Part shown: piece by piece, positions 55,823-63,947 of the stretch
Layout of the letters: every line of letters starts with the position of its first letter
Numbering within the stretch: position 1 is the first letter of the stretch
The notes under the pieces: model-generated
Databases searched by the model: none
What the model was told of the DNA's origin: nothing
Seen by the model: the letters and a program-made list of their open reading frames with translations, nothing else
Position numbers and translations under genes: made by a program
NCBI GenBank assembly: GCA_964493695.1
Contig: CAZBPG010000005.1
Span: forward strand, 26,500 to 90,499
Direction: 5' to 3'
Source: Bog-950 sp964493695
GTDB taxonomy: Bacteria; Bacteroidota; Bacteroidia; Chitinophagales; LD1
DNA: 64,000 nucleotides

Positions 55823-56982
55823 GAGATAATTTTTTGGTTTTTGGACAACCTCTGATAGAGCAGGACGAAATTAATGAGTTGTTAGATTCAATCCATAAGG
55901 CCTGGCTTGGCACTGGTAAAAAAGTAGCTGTTTTTGAAAAGAATTTTGCTGAATACAAACAGGTGAAATATGCTGCTGCGCTTAATTCATGTACTGCTGC
56001 CCTGCATCTTTCATGCCTTGCTTTAGGAATAAAACAAGGCGATGAAGTAGTTACCACTGCTATGACTTTTTGTGCCAGCGTAAATGCAATTATCCATTCA
56101 GGAGCTACACCGGTTATTGCTGATATAAATAAGGACACTTTAAATATCGACCCTTCGGAAATAGAACGAAAGATTACTCCAAAAACAAAAGCGATAATAG
56201 TTGTTCATTTTGCAGGAAGACCTTGCGAGATGGACAGGATTATGAGTTTGGCTAAAGCACATAATTTGTATGTTATTGAGGACTGTGCACACGCTATCGA
56301 ATCTACTTACAATGGTGTGTCGGCAGGAACTATCGGGGATATCGGGTGCTTCAGCTTCTACTCTACAAAAAACATTACTACTGCCGGTGAAGGAGGCATG
56401 GTTATCAGTAATAACGAGAAATTAATTTCCAAGATAAAGACATTAGCACTTCACGGCATGTCAAATGATGCCTGGAGTAGATTTTCAGACAGCGGCTTTA
56501 AGCACTATTTTGTTACCGAAGCCGGATTCAAGTATAATATGACGGATTTACAAGCTGCATTTGGAATTCATCAGCTTAAGAGAATTGACCGCTATTGGGA
56601 AACACGAAAAAAAATCTGGAACAAGTATAACGATGCTTTTAAAAGTTTACCTGTTGTTTTACCATTCCCTGACGAAAGTAACATTAGAAACGCCTATCAT
56701 TTATATACGCTGCGTATTGATAAAGCTAAATGTGGCGTTAGCCGGGACGAATTTTTAAACCAAATGCAAAAACTGAACATTGGTTGTGGAGTACATTATC
56801 TGGCTATTCCTCAGCACCCTTACTATAAAAATACCTTCGGTTATATGGAAACCGATTACCCCAACGCAGTGTTGTATGGAACAGAAACAGTTAGTATCCC
56901 TATATCTGCCAAACTAAATGACCAGGATGTAGATGATGTTATAAATGCAGTTAAACAGATTATAAGAAGCGAATCAAAATAA
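55819..56982 (+). CDS. DegT/DnrJ/EryC1/StrS sugar aminotransferase (ArnB/WbpE-like)
   Basis: 387 residues. 'NSCTAALHLSCLALGIKQGDEVVTTAMTFCASVNAIIHSGATPV', 'VIEDCAHAIESTYNG' (Asp-Cys-Ala-His at the PLP ring), and 'CFSFYSTKNITTAGEGGMV' with the Schiff-base Lys near 185. The family converts 3- or 4-keto nucleotide sugars to amino sugars. The Gfo/Idh 3-dehydrogenase and the WbpG-like fusion in the same strand make a 3-aminotransferase role (WbpE-like) plausible, while overall wording is close to ArnB/PseC. It differs clearly from the VioA-like enzyme at 23659, so two different amino sugars are expected. Confidence 0.87.
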   Translation: MRDNFLVFGQPLIEQDEINELLDSIHKAWLGTGKKVAVFEKNFAEYKQVKYAAALNSCTAALHLSCLALGIKQGDEVVTTAMTFCASVNAIIHSGATPVIADINKDTLNIDPSEIERKITPKTKAIIVVHFAGRPCEMDRIMSLAKAHNLYVIEDCAHAIESTYNGVSAGTIGDIGCFSFYSTKNITTAGEGGMVISNNEKLISKIKTLALHGMSNDAWSRFSDSGFKHYFVTEAGFKYNMTDLQAAFGIHQLKRIDRYWETRKKIWNKYNDAFKSLPVVLPFPDESNIRNAYHLYTLRIDKAKCGVSRDEFLNQMQKLNIGCGVHYLAIPQHPYYKNTFGYMETDYPNAVLYGTETVSIPISAKLNDQDVDDVINAVKQIIRSESK

Positions 56983-57064
56983 AGGTTTTCTGTATTTTGT
57001 AGCATCACACCTAAACCTTGTTTCAGACCTCTTGTATTGAATGTTGTAGTTAAGAAGAAGACTC

Positions 57065-57715
57065 ATGTTATCCGGAATATTCGAAATCGTGGACGCCTTT
57101 TTAAAAAAAATTAATCTATTTCGGGTTAAATGGATAAGGAAGTATTTTTGGGAACTTCGAGCCCACGATATTGATAAAAAATGGGGTAATGCCAATCTGG
57201 ATTTCGATACAGTTAAACAGGTTGTACTTCAAACAAACGCAAAGAAAATTTTGGACTTTGGTTGTGGGAGCGGAAGGTTGTTTCCGTTGTATGAGCAACT
57301 AAAAATAGAGGAAGTGGTTGGACAGGATATTTCTTCAAATGCCATAAATCTTATCCGGGAAAAATTTCCAAACGGAAAGCAGATATTACTTAGTGGCGAT
57401 GTAACTAAACTCGATTTTACAGAGAAATACTTTGACTTAGTTATCTCTAACCGGGCGCTATCAGCGGTACATAAAATGGACGTATCCAGAGTTATCGATA
57501 AATTGTGCTTTATCGGAAAACATGTTTATATCAATGAGTTTTCGGACAATGAAAAAGACAGTTCAGAGTCTTCCTATTGGTTTAAACATGATTATCCGCA
57601 GTTGTTCATGGCTAACGATTATCGTTTGGTTAAAGAGGGATTTATCAAAGAAACCGGACAGTTTTGGCAACTTTACAGCGATTACAAAACCTCAACAAAC
57701 AGTAATTCAGATTAA
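57065..57715 (+). CDS. SAM-dependent methyltransferase
   Basis: 216 residues. Class I motifs: 'ILDFGCGSGRLFPLYEQL' (motif I), 'VVGQDISSNAINL' (motif II), 'FDLVISNRALSAVHKMD' (motif IV region). The N-terminal 45 residues (WIRKYFWELRAHDIDKKWG) are an amphipathic helix. Preceded by an 82-bp gap in which I see no terminator. Target unknown. The third methyltransferase of the locus, so several methylated or capped positions are possible. Confidence 0.82.
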   Translation: MLSGIFEIVDAFLKKINLFRVKWIRKYFWELRAHDIDKKWGNANLDFDTVKQVVLQTNAKKILDFGCGSGRLFPLYEQLKIEEVVGQDISSNAINLIREKFPNGKQILLSGDVTKLDFTEKYFDLVISNRALSAVHKMDVSRVIDKLCFIGKHVYINEFSDNEKDSSESSYWFKHDYPQLFMANDYRLVKEGFIKETGQFWQLYSDYKTSTNSNSD

Positions 57716-57768
57716 ACGGGTTTCAATTATCTATTCAATGCTTCCGGATTTATTTATATAAACTCTTC

Positions 57769-58596
57769 ATGCCAACTTCAAATATTGCCATTCTTATACC
57801 TCACTATAATAACCTCACTGGTCTTAACCGTTCCTTATCCGGCATTTCGAATATTGAACCGGTTGATGTGGTTATAGTTGATGATGGAAGTAAAGACAAA
57901 CCTGCTTTAAACGACTTAAAACTTTCATTCCCATCAATAAATAATTTCCACCTTGTTCTTTTAGAAAAAAACCAAGGCATTGAACACGCCCTTAATGCAG
58001 GGCTGAAATTTATTGTTGATGAAGGTACCTACACTTTAATTGCCAGACTTGATTGTGGTGATATTTGCAAAGAAGAGCGATTTAAAGTTCAAAGTGATTT
58101 TTTAAAGGAAAATCCGGATGTCCATTTAGTAGGAAGTTGGGTATTGTGGGTTGATCCGGATTACAAACCTCTTTACCAATATGAACTTCCGCAAACGCAT
58201 GAAGAAATCAAGAAACTGATTTACTATAAAGACCCATTCGTGCATCCTGCTGTAATGTTTAGGGTTTCGTCTTTGGCAAAAACCGGATTCTATCCCACTC
58301 AATACATTTACTGTGAGGACACTGCATTTTTTTACAACTTCATTGTAAATTTTAAAACAGCAAATATTCCTTTGCCACTGGTCAATTGCATAATTGACCC
58401 GAAAGGAATTTCTCAAAGCAAATACCGCAAACAAAAGCTTTCAAGAATTCGTTTCTGCCTGGACACATTTTCGTTCCGGTACATTTTCATGTGGACCCTC
58501 GGGTTTGCCAAGAATGTTATCTGTTACCTGCTCGGCAATAAAATACCTACCAAACTTGCTATGCTGATTGAACGTAAAAACACGTTTGCACAATAG
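57769..58596 (+). CDS. GT2 family glycosyltransferase
   Basis: 275 residues. 'NIAILIPHYNNLTGLNRSLSGI', 'VVIVDDGSKDKPALND', 'NQGIEHALNAGLKFIVD', 'LIARLDCGDICKEERF' (metal site D-C-G-D) and 'YCEDTAFFYNFI'. The RLDCGD form is shared by rhamnosyl/galactosyl-type enzymes that use a D-x-x-D site. The last plus-strand gene of the locus: its stop directly abuts the stop of the convergent GT2 (58596/58597), with no room for a hairpin. Confidence 0.86.
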   Translation: MPTSNIAILIPHYNNLTGLNRSLSGISNIEPVDVVIVDDGSKDKPALNDLKLSFPSINNFHLVLLEKNQGIEHALNAGLKFIVDEGTYTLIARLDCGDICKEERFKVQSDFLKENPDVHLVGSWVLWVDPDYKPLYQYELPQTHEEIKKLIYYKDPFVHPAVMFRVSSLAKTGFYPTQYIYCEDTAFFYNFIVNFKTANIPLPLVNCIIDPKGISQSKYRKQKLSRIRFCLDTFSFRYIFMWTLGFAKNVICYLLGNKIPTKLAMLIERKNTFAQ

Positions 58597-59502
58597 CTAT
58601 TTCACCAGGTAAGCGTATCCTTTAAGAAAATGTTTTGTGACAAATCTAATGACACCTTTGGAAATGAAGGAGGGGATTAGCAAAAACAAACAACCGGTTA
58701 CAAAGGAGGGTGTAAAACTCATTACGGAACTCAAAATTTTAACCGCTTCCTCCTTATAAAATACCGCGAGGTAAGGGAAATAGTGTAACTGCCTTTTTTT
58801 TATCGCCCTTTTGCCTATCGGGTGACTTTCATATTTGCGGTAAACCTGCATAATGCCTTTATACATTTTAAACACGTTGTAATGAATATTTGAGTCTTCC
58901 AGGTAATAAACACCTAAACGCATTGGAATGTGCTTAAACTTATCCGTTACGTTGGCTATTTTCAGCCACAAATCATAATCTTCAACACCTGCAGGTACAG
59001 TTTCATCTATTCCGCCCACTTTTTCTATAATTGATTTCCGGACGCAACTGCTTGAAGGAATCAAACTGATATTACCATCTGCCAACAACAGATTATCAAA
59101 AACAGGATGCCGCACCTCTCCGCTCTTTTCGGAAACATCTACTCCAACCAAGTCATGGTAAACTACATCATAGTCATTTACATACTTCCTAAAGTTTTCC
59201 AGTTTTTCCGGATAACAATAATCATCGGAATCTAAAAAGCATATCCAATCTGATTGAGCAGCTCTTACCCCATTATTGCGCGGACGGGCAGGCCCCCCCC
59301 AGTTTTCCTCCCAGATATACCTGATATTCAGTTTGCTTTTGAACGAATCCACCACATCTCTTGTGCCATCGGTAGAGCCATCATCACAAACAATAACCTC
59401 AAAATTTTTATACGTTTGGCTCACCAGCGATTCAAGCGCTCGTTTAACAAGTGCCGCCCTATTATATGTGGGAATAACAACTGAAAAAAGAGGTTCAGCC
59501 AT
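58597..59502 (-). CDS. GT2 family glycosyltransferase
   Basis: 301 residues. 'LFSVVIPTYNRAALVKRALESLVSQTYKNFEVIVCDDGSTDGT', 'WEENWGGPARPRNNGVRAAQSDWICFLDSDDYCYPEKL', 'PAGVEDYDLWLKIANV', and a C-terminal hydrophobic helix (SFVTGCLFLLIPSFISKG). The 'PRNNGV' donor segment is a variant of the ARNNGI seen in the tandem GT2 genes. It starts 8 bp inside the previous minus-strand gene, so it is the last gene of a four-gene minus-strand operon (XRE, flippase, GT2, GT2). Confidence 0.88.
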   Translation of the reverse strand: MAEPLFSVVIPTYNRAALVKRALESLVSQTYKNFEVIVCDDGSTDGTRDVVDSFKSKLNIRYIWEENWGGPARPRNNGVRAAQSDWICFLDSDDYCYPEKLENFRKYVNDYDVVYHDLVGVDVSEKSGEVRHPVFDNLLLADGNISLIPSSSCVRKSIIEKVGGIDETVPAGVEDYDLWLKIANVTDKFKHIPMRLGVYYLEDSNIHYNVFKMYKGIMQVYRKYESHPIGKRAIKKRQLHYFPYLAVFYKEEAVKILSSVMSFTPSFVTGCLFLLIPSFISKGVIRFVTKHFLKGYAYLVK

Positions 59503-60516
59503 GATTAGTTTCTCTTCCCGAACTTAACGGAAAAGTATCTTTTATTCCGGCTATCCATATGGAAGCGCTTTCCGACAACCTTTTGTACCTCCCGATATTC
59601 AAAATCATTTCTTTAATCGTACCGAAGTAGTGATAAAACTCAGGAAGATTCACTTTTACCAGATGCAATATAAATCCGCCAACTAAAAAGATAAGTTGCT
59701 TTATAAATAACAAGGCAAAAGGAACATTGTATAAAATCTTGCAATGGGCCAATTGATACATGCATAAAGCCAACCTACATTTCCCACCTAGCAATTGCTG
59801 TGACAAAAAATTCTTCCAGGTAATTCTGCCTCCGCGTAAATCGTGAGTAAACCACAATCTTTCATCAAAATACAAACTATGCCCTGTAAATGTAATGGCC
59901 ATTGATAGCTCAGCATCTTCTGTCATAGCTTTTCCGCCACCAGTGCCATTGTAAAAAGCAAACCCTTTTGATCTCAAAAATTTCCACATTTTTTTCCTGA
60001 TTACTGAGCCAGCACCCATATAGTATAATCAAGAGGTTCTAAAAATCCACTGCTGTTATGGTGTTTGCCACAAACATATGCCTGCTCATAAGTTTTAAAC
60101 CAATCCGGCTCTTTTCCCGGTTCGAAAAGCGCTTTGCCATAACCGCCAAGCAACCCTATTTCAGGATACCTGGAATAAAGTTCCCGTACTATATCTAAAT
60201 ACTCAGGTTGCAGCCAGTTATCATCATCGCATAAAAGCATCAACTCATATTTAGCCTCATCGTACCCTTTCACCAATGCATTGGCTTTGCCCGGTTTGGG
60301 CTCCTGAATAATCCGCAACGGTATGGTTGATATTAAGGAATCCCAGTAATCAGTTGCAAGACTGGCCGTTGAATCAGTTGATGCATTGTCAACGATCAGC
60401 AATTCGCAACAAATATCAGCAGGTATATTTTGTTTGGCTATAGCCTTTAAGGTGGGAATTATTTTTTTGGAACCATTATAGGTGCAAATAATAATAGAAA
60501 TGCCGGAGTAATTCAT
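59495..60516 (-). pseudogene. GT2 family glycosyltransferase broken by a one-base frameshift
   Basis: Two overlapping frames form one enzyme. The first (60516 to 60001) gives the GT-A start 'GISIIICTYNGSKKIIPTLKAI', VDNASTDSTASLA, EPKPGKANALVKG, LLCDDDNWLQPEY and GLLGGYGKALFEPG, then runs out at 'YTIWVLAQ' and a stop. The second continues from 60019 with 'MGAGSVIRKKMWKFLRSKG ... AMTEDAELSMAITFTGHSLYF'. The intact paralogue at 29512 reads 'TVYGAGFIVRRQIF' here, so one extra G in the GGG run (plus-strand CCC, 60015-60017) would restore 'TIWGAGSVIRKKMW'. It is either a real mutation or an assembly error. Full length would be about 340 residues. Confidence 0.85.
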
Positions 60517-60567
60517 TTAATCAGTAGTTTGAGATTCACATAGCTCTGTTAAACATCCTAAACCCAC

Positions 60568-61885
60568 TTATTCGTTTCTTAAATATTTGCCAACAAACAC
60601 CATTACAAAAACGGCATATAAGGTATAATTGATAAAAAAAGCATACGAGGCACCTACCTGACCAAAAACATTAATACAAATAATTGAAAGCGTTACATAC
60701 ATTGTAGTAAATATTACTTCCGAAAAAACAAAAAACTTCGTTTTTTGCTTTAGCCACCATTAAATATGCCATTAACCAACTGAATATTTTTACAACATCC
60801 CCCATTAATTGAAAAATAAAAAGTTCTTTCATAGGCATAAAGTCAGCAGTAAACATTAGGTTAATTATAAACTCCCTCAAAAAAAAGATGGTTCCCGCCA
60901 TTAATATACATACCGGCATAACAATCTGGTAAGCTTTTAATACCTCTTTTTTTAGTTCTTTCTTTTCGCGAATTGCGGAAAGAGCAGGCAGGTAATATAC
61001 CGCAATTACCGAAGTAATAAATGTCAGGTAAGCATCGGAAATGGTAGAAACGCCTTGCCAGTAACCGGCTGTGGTCCATGATAAATGACTGCCTATATAT
61101 TTGCGAAGTATCATTTGCGAAACCGGACCCAGCACCATGGCTACAATAGTCATGAGTGAGAACCGGAACAGTTTCCCTGCAATTGCCTTATCAACCCCCT
61201 GCAGGAGTGCTTCGCGTGAAAAATTTTTATTTCGGGCTACAAAAAAAACAGCAATAAAAAAGGTAACCGATTGCGACAGCGCTACTGCTAAAAAAGCACC
61301 GTATAACTGGAAATTTTTGATCAATAAAAAAGAAACGGCAAAGCCGGCAAGAGTGGATGAAATATTTATGCCGGTGTACAGCAAAATTTTGCCTAACCCG
61401 TTTAATACCGAAAGAATAAAACTATTTACGGTTAGTAATACTACTGTAGCCCCTACCCAAAAAAAAATGTTTGTATATGCCTTGGTTTTCATTATCCACC
61501 AACTGAATTGTGCCGGAAAAATGAGGATTACCAGCATGGCTATAACCGAAGTAAAAACATTGATGTAAAAAGCAGTGCTGATTAATTTTTTGCGGTCGAT
61601 TTCATCGCTCCTGAATTCGGCTGTATATTTCACTATACCGGTGCTGATGCCGCCATTGGCAAACGTACCTATAAGGCTGTAAAAATTATTAAACTGACCC
61701 ACCAAGGCAACACCTGAGGGGCCTAAATAAATGGCCATTACCTTATTAATAACAAACCCGCACACCATTCGGATAGCTGTATGTATAGAGGTAAAGAACG
61801 AGGTCTTTATTAAATCGGTTTGGGCAATACCTTTTAGCTTCTTAATCATTACCGGTGGCAAGTTTAATAATTCCCCTTTAGCCAT
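60568..61885 (-). pseudogene. wzx: Wzx-type polysaccharide flippase (O-antigen translocase) with C-terminal frameshift
   Basis: Polytopic MATE/MVF-fold translocase beginning near MAKGELLNL (61885; TTG 61900 is an alternative). 'DLIKTSFFTSIHTAIRMVCGFVINKVMAIYLGPSGVALVGQFNNF' is typical of Bacteroidota O-antigen translocases. In the current frame it ends at 60671 after 'YLMVAKAKNEVFCFFGSNIYYNV...'. One base fewer in the A6 run (plus-strand T6, 60741-60746) lets it continue as 'AKTKFFVFSEVIFTTMYVTL ... GQVGASYAFFINYTLYAVFVM', two further membrane segments, to a stop at 60568. That is the length and topology expected. Mutation or homopolymer assembly error cannot be told apart here. Overlaps or nearly abuts the XRE gene upstream. 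Confidence 0.82.
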
Positions 61886-61896
61886 ACATCCATCTT

Positions 61897-62178
61897 TCAA
61901 TTTCCTTTCCGCTTATTCTTATCCTGCTGTTCGAAGTTGAATATGTCGCGCCAGGCCATGTACATTACCCGCCAGGGTGCAACCCGCAAGCCCCAGCAGA
62001 TTTTTAAGAAGGTAGACATTGTAATGTCCAAGTCTATAGCATTTACACTTTCCAGTTCGCTGTAACGGTTCCCGTTTACCCCTATATTAAGTGCAAACTG
62101 AAACTGTTTTATTCCCTGTTCCTCGCGCAATCTGCGGATAACTGCCATCAGTTTTTTTGTGGCTTCGCTAAAGTCCAT
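61897..62178 (-). CDS. XRE-like helix-turn-helix protein
   Basis: 93 residues. 'FSEATKKLMAVIRRLREEQGIKQFQFALNIGVNGNRYSELESVNAIDLDITMSTFLKICWGLRVAP' has the five-helix Cro/C1 shape, with recognition-helix segment NGNRYSELESV. The C-terminal 25 residues are charged and unstructured. Placed directly before the flippase on the same strand, with the stop near its start codon, so it heads the minus-strand operon and may regulate it. The 42-bp array begins about 180 bp upstream of its start; in the space between (62179-62354) I see no clear promoter. Confidence 0.78.
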   Translation of the reverse strand: MDFSEATKKLMAVIRRLREEQGIKQFQFALNIGVNGNRYSELESVNAIDLDITMSTFLKICWGLRVAPWRVMYMAWRDIFNFEQQDKNKRKGN

Positions 62179-62354
62179 AGTCGTGGGTTTTATGGACCTA
62201 ATATATAGACAAAATTTATTTTTAACAATTATCCGTTTTTAAACGGAAAAAAGCCCCCGGCTTTGTTCCTGCTTTGTTCCAGCAAAATAAGCAGCATGAA
62301 CTGTAGCCTCCCTTACCCTCAGCCTTATACCGGTTATCACCAGTTAAAATGCAG

Positions 62355-62708
62355 GTACACCGGAACCTTAATTCCCTCAAACGAAACCACGCTTCGGTAC
62401 ACCGGAATCCTAATATCTTCAAGCGAATCCACGCTCCGGTACACCGGAACCCCAATATCTTCAAGCAAATCCACGCTCCGGTACACCGGAACCCCAATAT
62501 CTTCAAGCAAATCCACGCTCCGNNNNNNNNNNNNNNNNNNNNNNNNNNNNNNNNNNNNNNNNNNNNNNNNNNNNNNNNNNNNNNNNNNNNNNNNNNNNNN
62601 NNNNNNNNNNNNNNNNNNNNNNGTACACCGGAACCCCAATATCTTCAAGCAAATCCACCCTCCGGTACACCGGAACCTCAATATCTTCAAGCAAATCCAC
62701 GCTCCGGT
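62355..62708. repeat. Tandem array of 42-bp units with GGTACACC core, interrupted by a sequence gap
   Basis: GTAC starts fall at 62355, 62397, 62439 and 62481 (exact 42-bp steps), then 100 N, then 62623 and 62665, and a closing partial copy at 62707 with a 2-bp insertion (GGTGTACACC). Each unit junction forms CCGGT-AC-ACCGG, a 12-bp inverted repeat. The two units next to the gap on the left are identical and the outermost left unit is the most diverged, typical of an array that turns over in its centre. The number of units in the gap is unknown. Five of six reading frames are open through the unit, which explains the spurious ORFs seen here. Confidence 0.93.
62523..62622. other. Assembly gap (100 N)
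   Basis: Exactly 100 undetermined bases, the conventional filler for a gap of unknown length. It begins precisely at a repeat boundary, so the assembler most likely collapsed or broke on the identical 42-bp units. Confidence 0.98.
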
Positions 62709-62767
62709 GTACACCAAACCGTCATTTTTTTCATAACTCCTTATTTTTTAACTAAAAATCAAACAAA

Positions 62768-63709
62768 ATGAGCTACTTATCAAGATTAGCACCCGAAACC
62801 CTCGAAACCCGTTTAGAAGCCCTCCTTTTAGCCAAAAACAAAATGGACAGCCTGCCCCCGGGCACTAACCCGCTAACGGCCGCCACCACTGCCCGTTTAA
62901 TTGGCATGACAGGCGATTACAGCACTAAATTTAACTCCATACTTACAGCGGCCTTTGCCTACAACGGCAATACTCCGGTTAAGGAGAGCGCACAGTATAG
63001 CTGCGCCCTGCATACCAATCATTTTATTCAGGTGTTTAACCTGGGAATAAAGCGAGGGGTTTACACAGCCGCCCAGCGCGATTTTTTTAATTTACCGGTA
63101 GGCAGCGATGCCCTGCCCGATTTAGATAAAGCTGTGGATGTACTTAAATGGGCCAATGCCGTGGTGAATGGCGATGCTAACCGCATAACTGCCGGTGGTG
63201 CGGCTATGAGCAACCCTACCGCTGCCGAAGTGCAGGCCACGCTTACCCCTTTTCACACCGCATTCGATAACCAGAGCAACTTTAAAGATGCCCTGGATGC
63301 TGCTGAAGAAACGCTGGAAGCCATACTGGCAGAAGCCGATAAAGTAATTAAGAAAGTATGGGACGAGCTGGAGACTTTTTATAATGAAGAAAGCGATGAG
63401 AGCCGCAGAGATAACTGCCGCGAGTGGGGAGTGGTGTATGTATTGATTGGAAGCGATAAAGTAATGAGCGGAACGGTAACCTATAATGGCTCACCGGTCG
63501 AAGGTTTTACGGTTAAGTTTACTAAAGGCAAAAACAAAAGCACCACTACCGCTGCCGGTGCCTACTCGCTGAATACCCGCATGATGGGCATTCAAAAAGT
63601 GGACGTAATTAAGCTGGACGAAAACAACAAGGAGGTAAAGAAATGGCAGTTTGAAGTGGAATTAACCGAGAACGATAATCTGATTCAGAATTTTGTGGTG
63701 AATGATTAA
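62768..63709 (+). CDS. Unrecognised protein: helical N-terminal region plus carboxypeptidase-regulatory-like beta-sandwich
   Basis: 313 residues, no signal peptide, no membrane segment. Residues 1 to about 225 are mainly helical (YLSRLAPETLETRLEALLLAK; ARLIGMTGDYSTKFNSILTAAFAYN; 'AEETLEAILAEADKVIKKVWDELETFYNEES'), a four-helix-like arrangement. Residues about 228-313 (DKVMSGTVTYNGSPVEGFTVKFTKGKNKSTTTAAGAYSLNTRM) are a CarboxypepD-reg-like domain of the kind normally found at the front of TonB receptors; a cytosolic-looking chain carrying it at the C-terminus is odd. I do not recognise the family. Start ATG 62768 lies 60 bp after the 42-bp array; the gene ends at a clear terminator. Codon use is GC-rich like the core region, unlike the polysaccharide locus. 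Confidence 0.75.
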   Translation: MSYLSRLAPETLETRLEALLLAKNKMDSLPPGTNPLTAATTARLIGMTGDYSTKFNSILTAAFAYNGNTPVKESAQYSCALHTNHFIQVFNLGIKRGVYTAAQRDFFNLPVGSDALPDLDKAVDVLKWANAVVNGDANRITAGGAAMSNPTAAEVQATLTPFHTAFDNQSNFKDALDAAEETLEAILAEADKVIKKVWDELETFYNEESDESRRDNCREWGVVYVLIGSDKVMSGTVTYNGSPVEGFTVKFTKGKNKSTTTAAGAYSLNTRMMGIQKVDVIKLDENNKEVKKWQFEVELTENDNLIQNFVVND

Positions 63710-63714
63710 GGTAA

Positions 63715-63747
63715 AACCCCGAAAGGGTTCAAAACCCTTTCGGGGTT
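63715..63747 (+). terminator. Terminator hairpin of the 313-residue protein gene
   Basis: Perfect 15-bp arms (AACCCCGAAAGGGTT and complement) around a 3-nt loop, starting 5 bp after the stop. Only a short T/A tail follows, so efficiency is uncertain. Confidence 0.75.
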
Positions 63748-63811
63748 ATTGGTTCACCGCTGGCGATTGAAAGCTCTGTAGATTTTCAGGTGAAAGTGTA
63801 TCTTCGCGGTT

Positions 63812-63937
63812 ATGGACCCGATTATTATTTTGCTCTTGGTAATTATTGCCCTTTTGGTCTACCAGTTTTTTCTTAGAGACGACCCAGATGAATTAGATGA
63901 CCGGGGGAACTCGGGTAAGAGTAGAAAAAAGCGATAA
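63812..63937 (+). CDS. Small single-pass membrane protein (41 residues)
   Basis: ATG 63812 to TAA 63937: MDPIIILLLVIIALLVYQFF, then an acidic stretch (LRDDPDELDD) and a basic tail (KSRKKR). One transmembrane helix with a cytoplasmic charged tail is the obvious reading. Too short for family assignment. Support is the clean hydrophobic/charged layout and the position after a terminator; there is no strong ribosome-binding site, as is normal in Bacteroidota. It could be the N-terminal remnant of a longer protein. Confidence 0.45.
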   Translation: MDPIIILLLVIIALLVYQFFLRDDPDELDDRGNSGKSRKKR

Positions 63938-63947
63938 CCGGTTAGAA

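Noticed and set aside
57716..57768. tRNA or small RNA in intergenic spaces of the polysaccharide locus
   Set aside because: I looked for cloverleaf-type pairing and CCA/T-loop words in the larger gaps and saw none; the gaps are simply AT-rich.
60734..60746. Programmed -1 frameshift at A_AAA_AAC in the flippase
   Set aside because: The heptamer is present, but the -1 frame stops within a few codons; the frame that continues the protein is +1, so a one-base insertion or sequencing error is the better explanation.
61101..61568. 155-codon plus-strand ORF opposite the flippase
   Set aside because: Antisense shadow of a membrane-protein gene with no independent support.
62355..62708. CRISPR array
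   Set aside because: Direct tandem repetition of whole 42-bp units without spacers.
62222..62771. Several ORFs on both strands through the 42-bp array, reading as 14-residue repeat proteins
   Set aside because: 42 is a multiple of three and the unit has no stop in five of six frames, so long repeat frames arise automatically. No start signal, no recognisable fold, and the frames cross the N gap.
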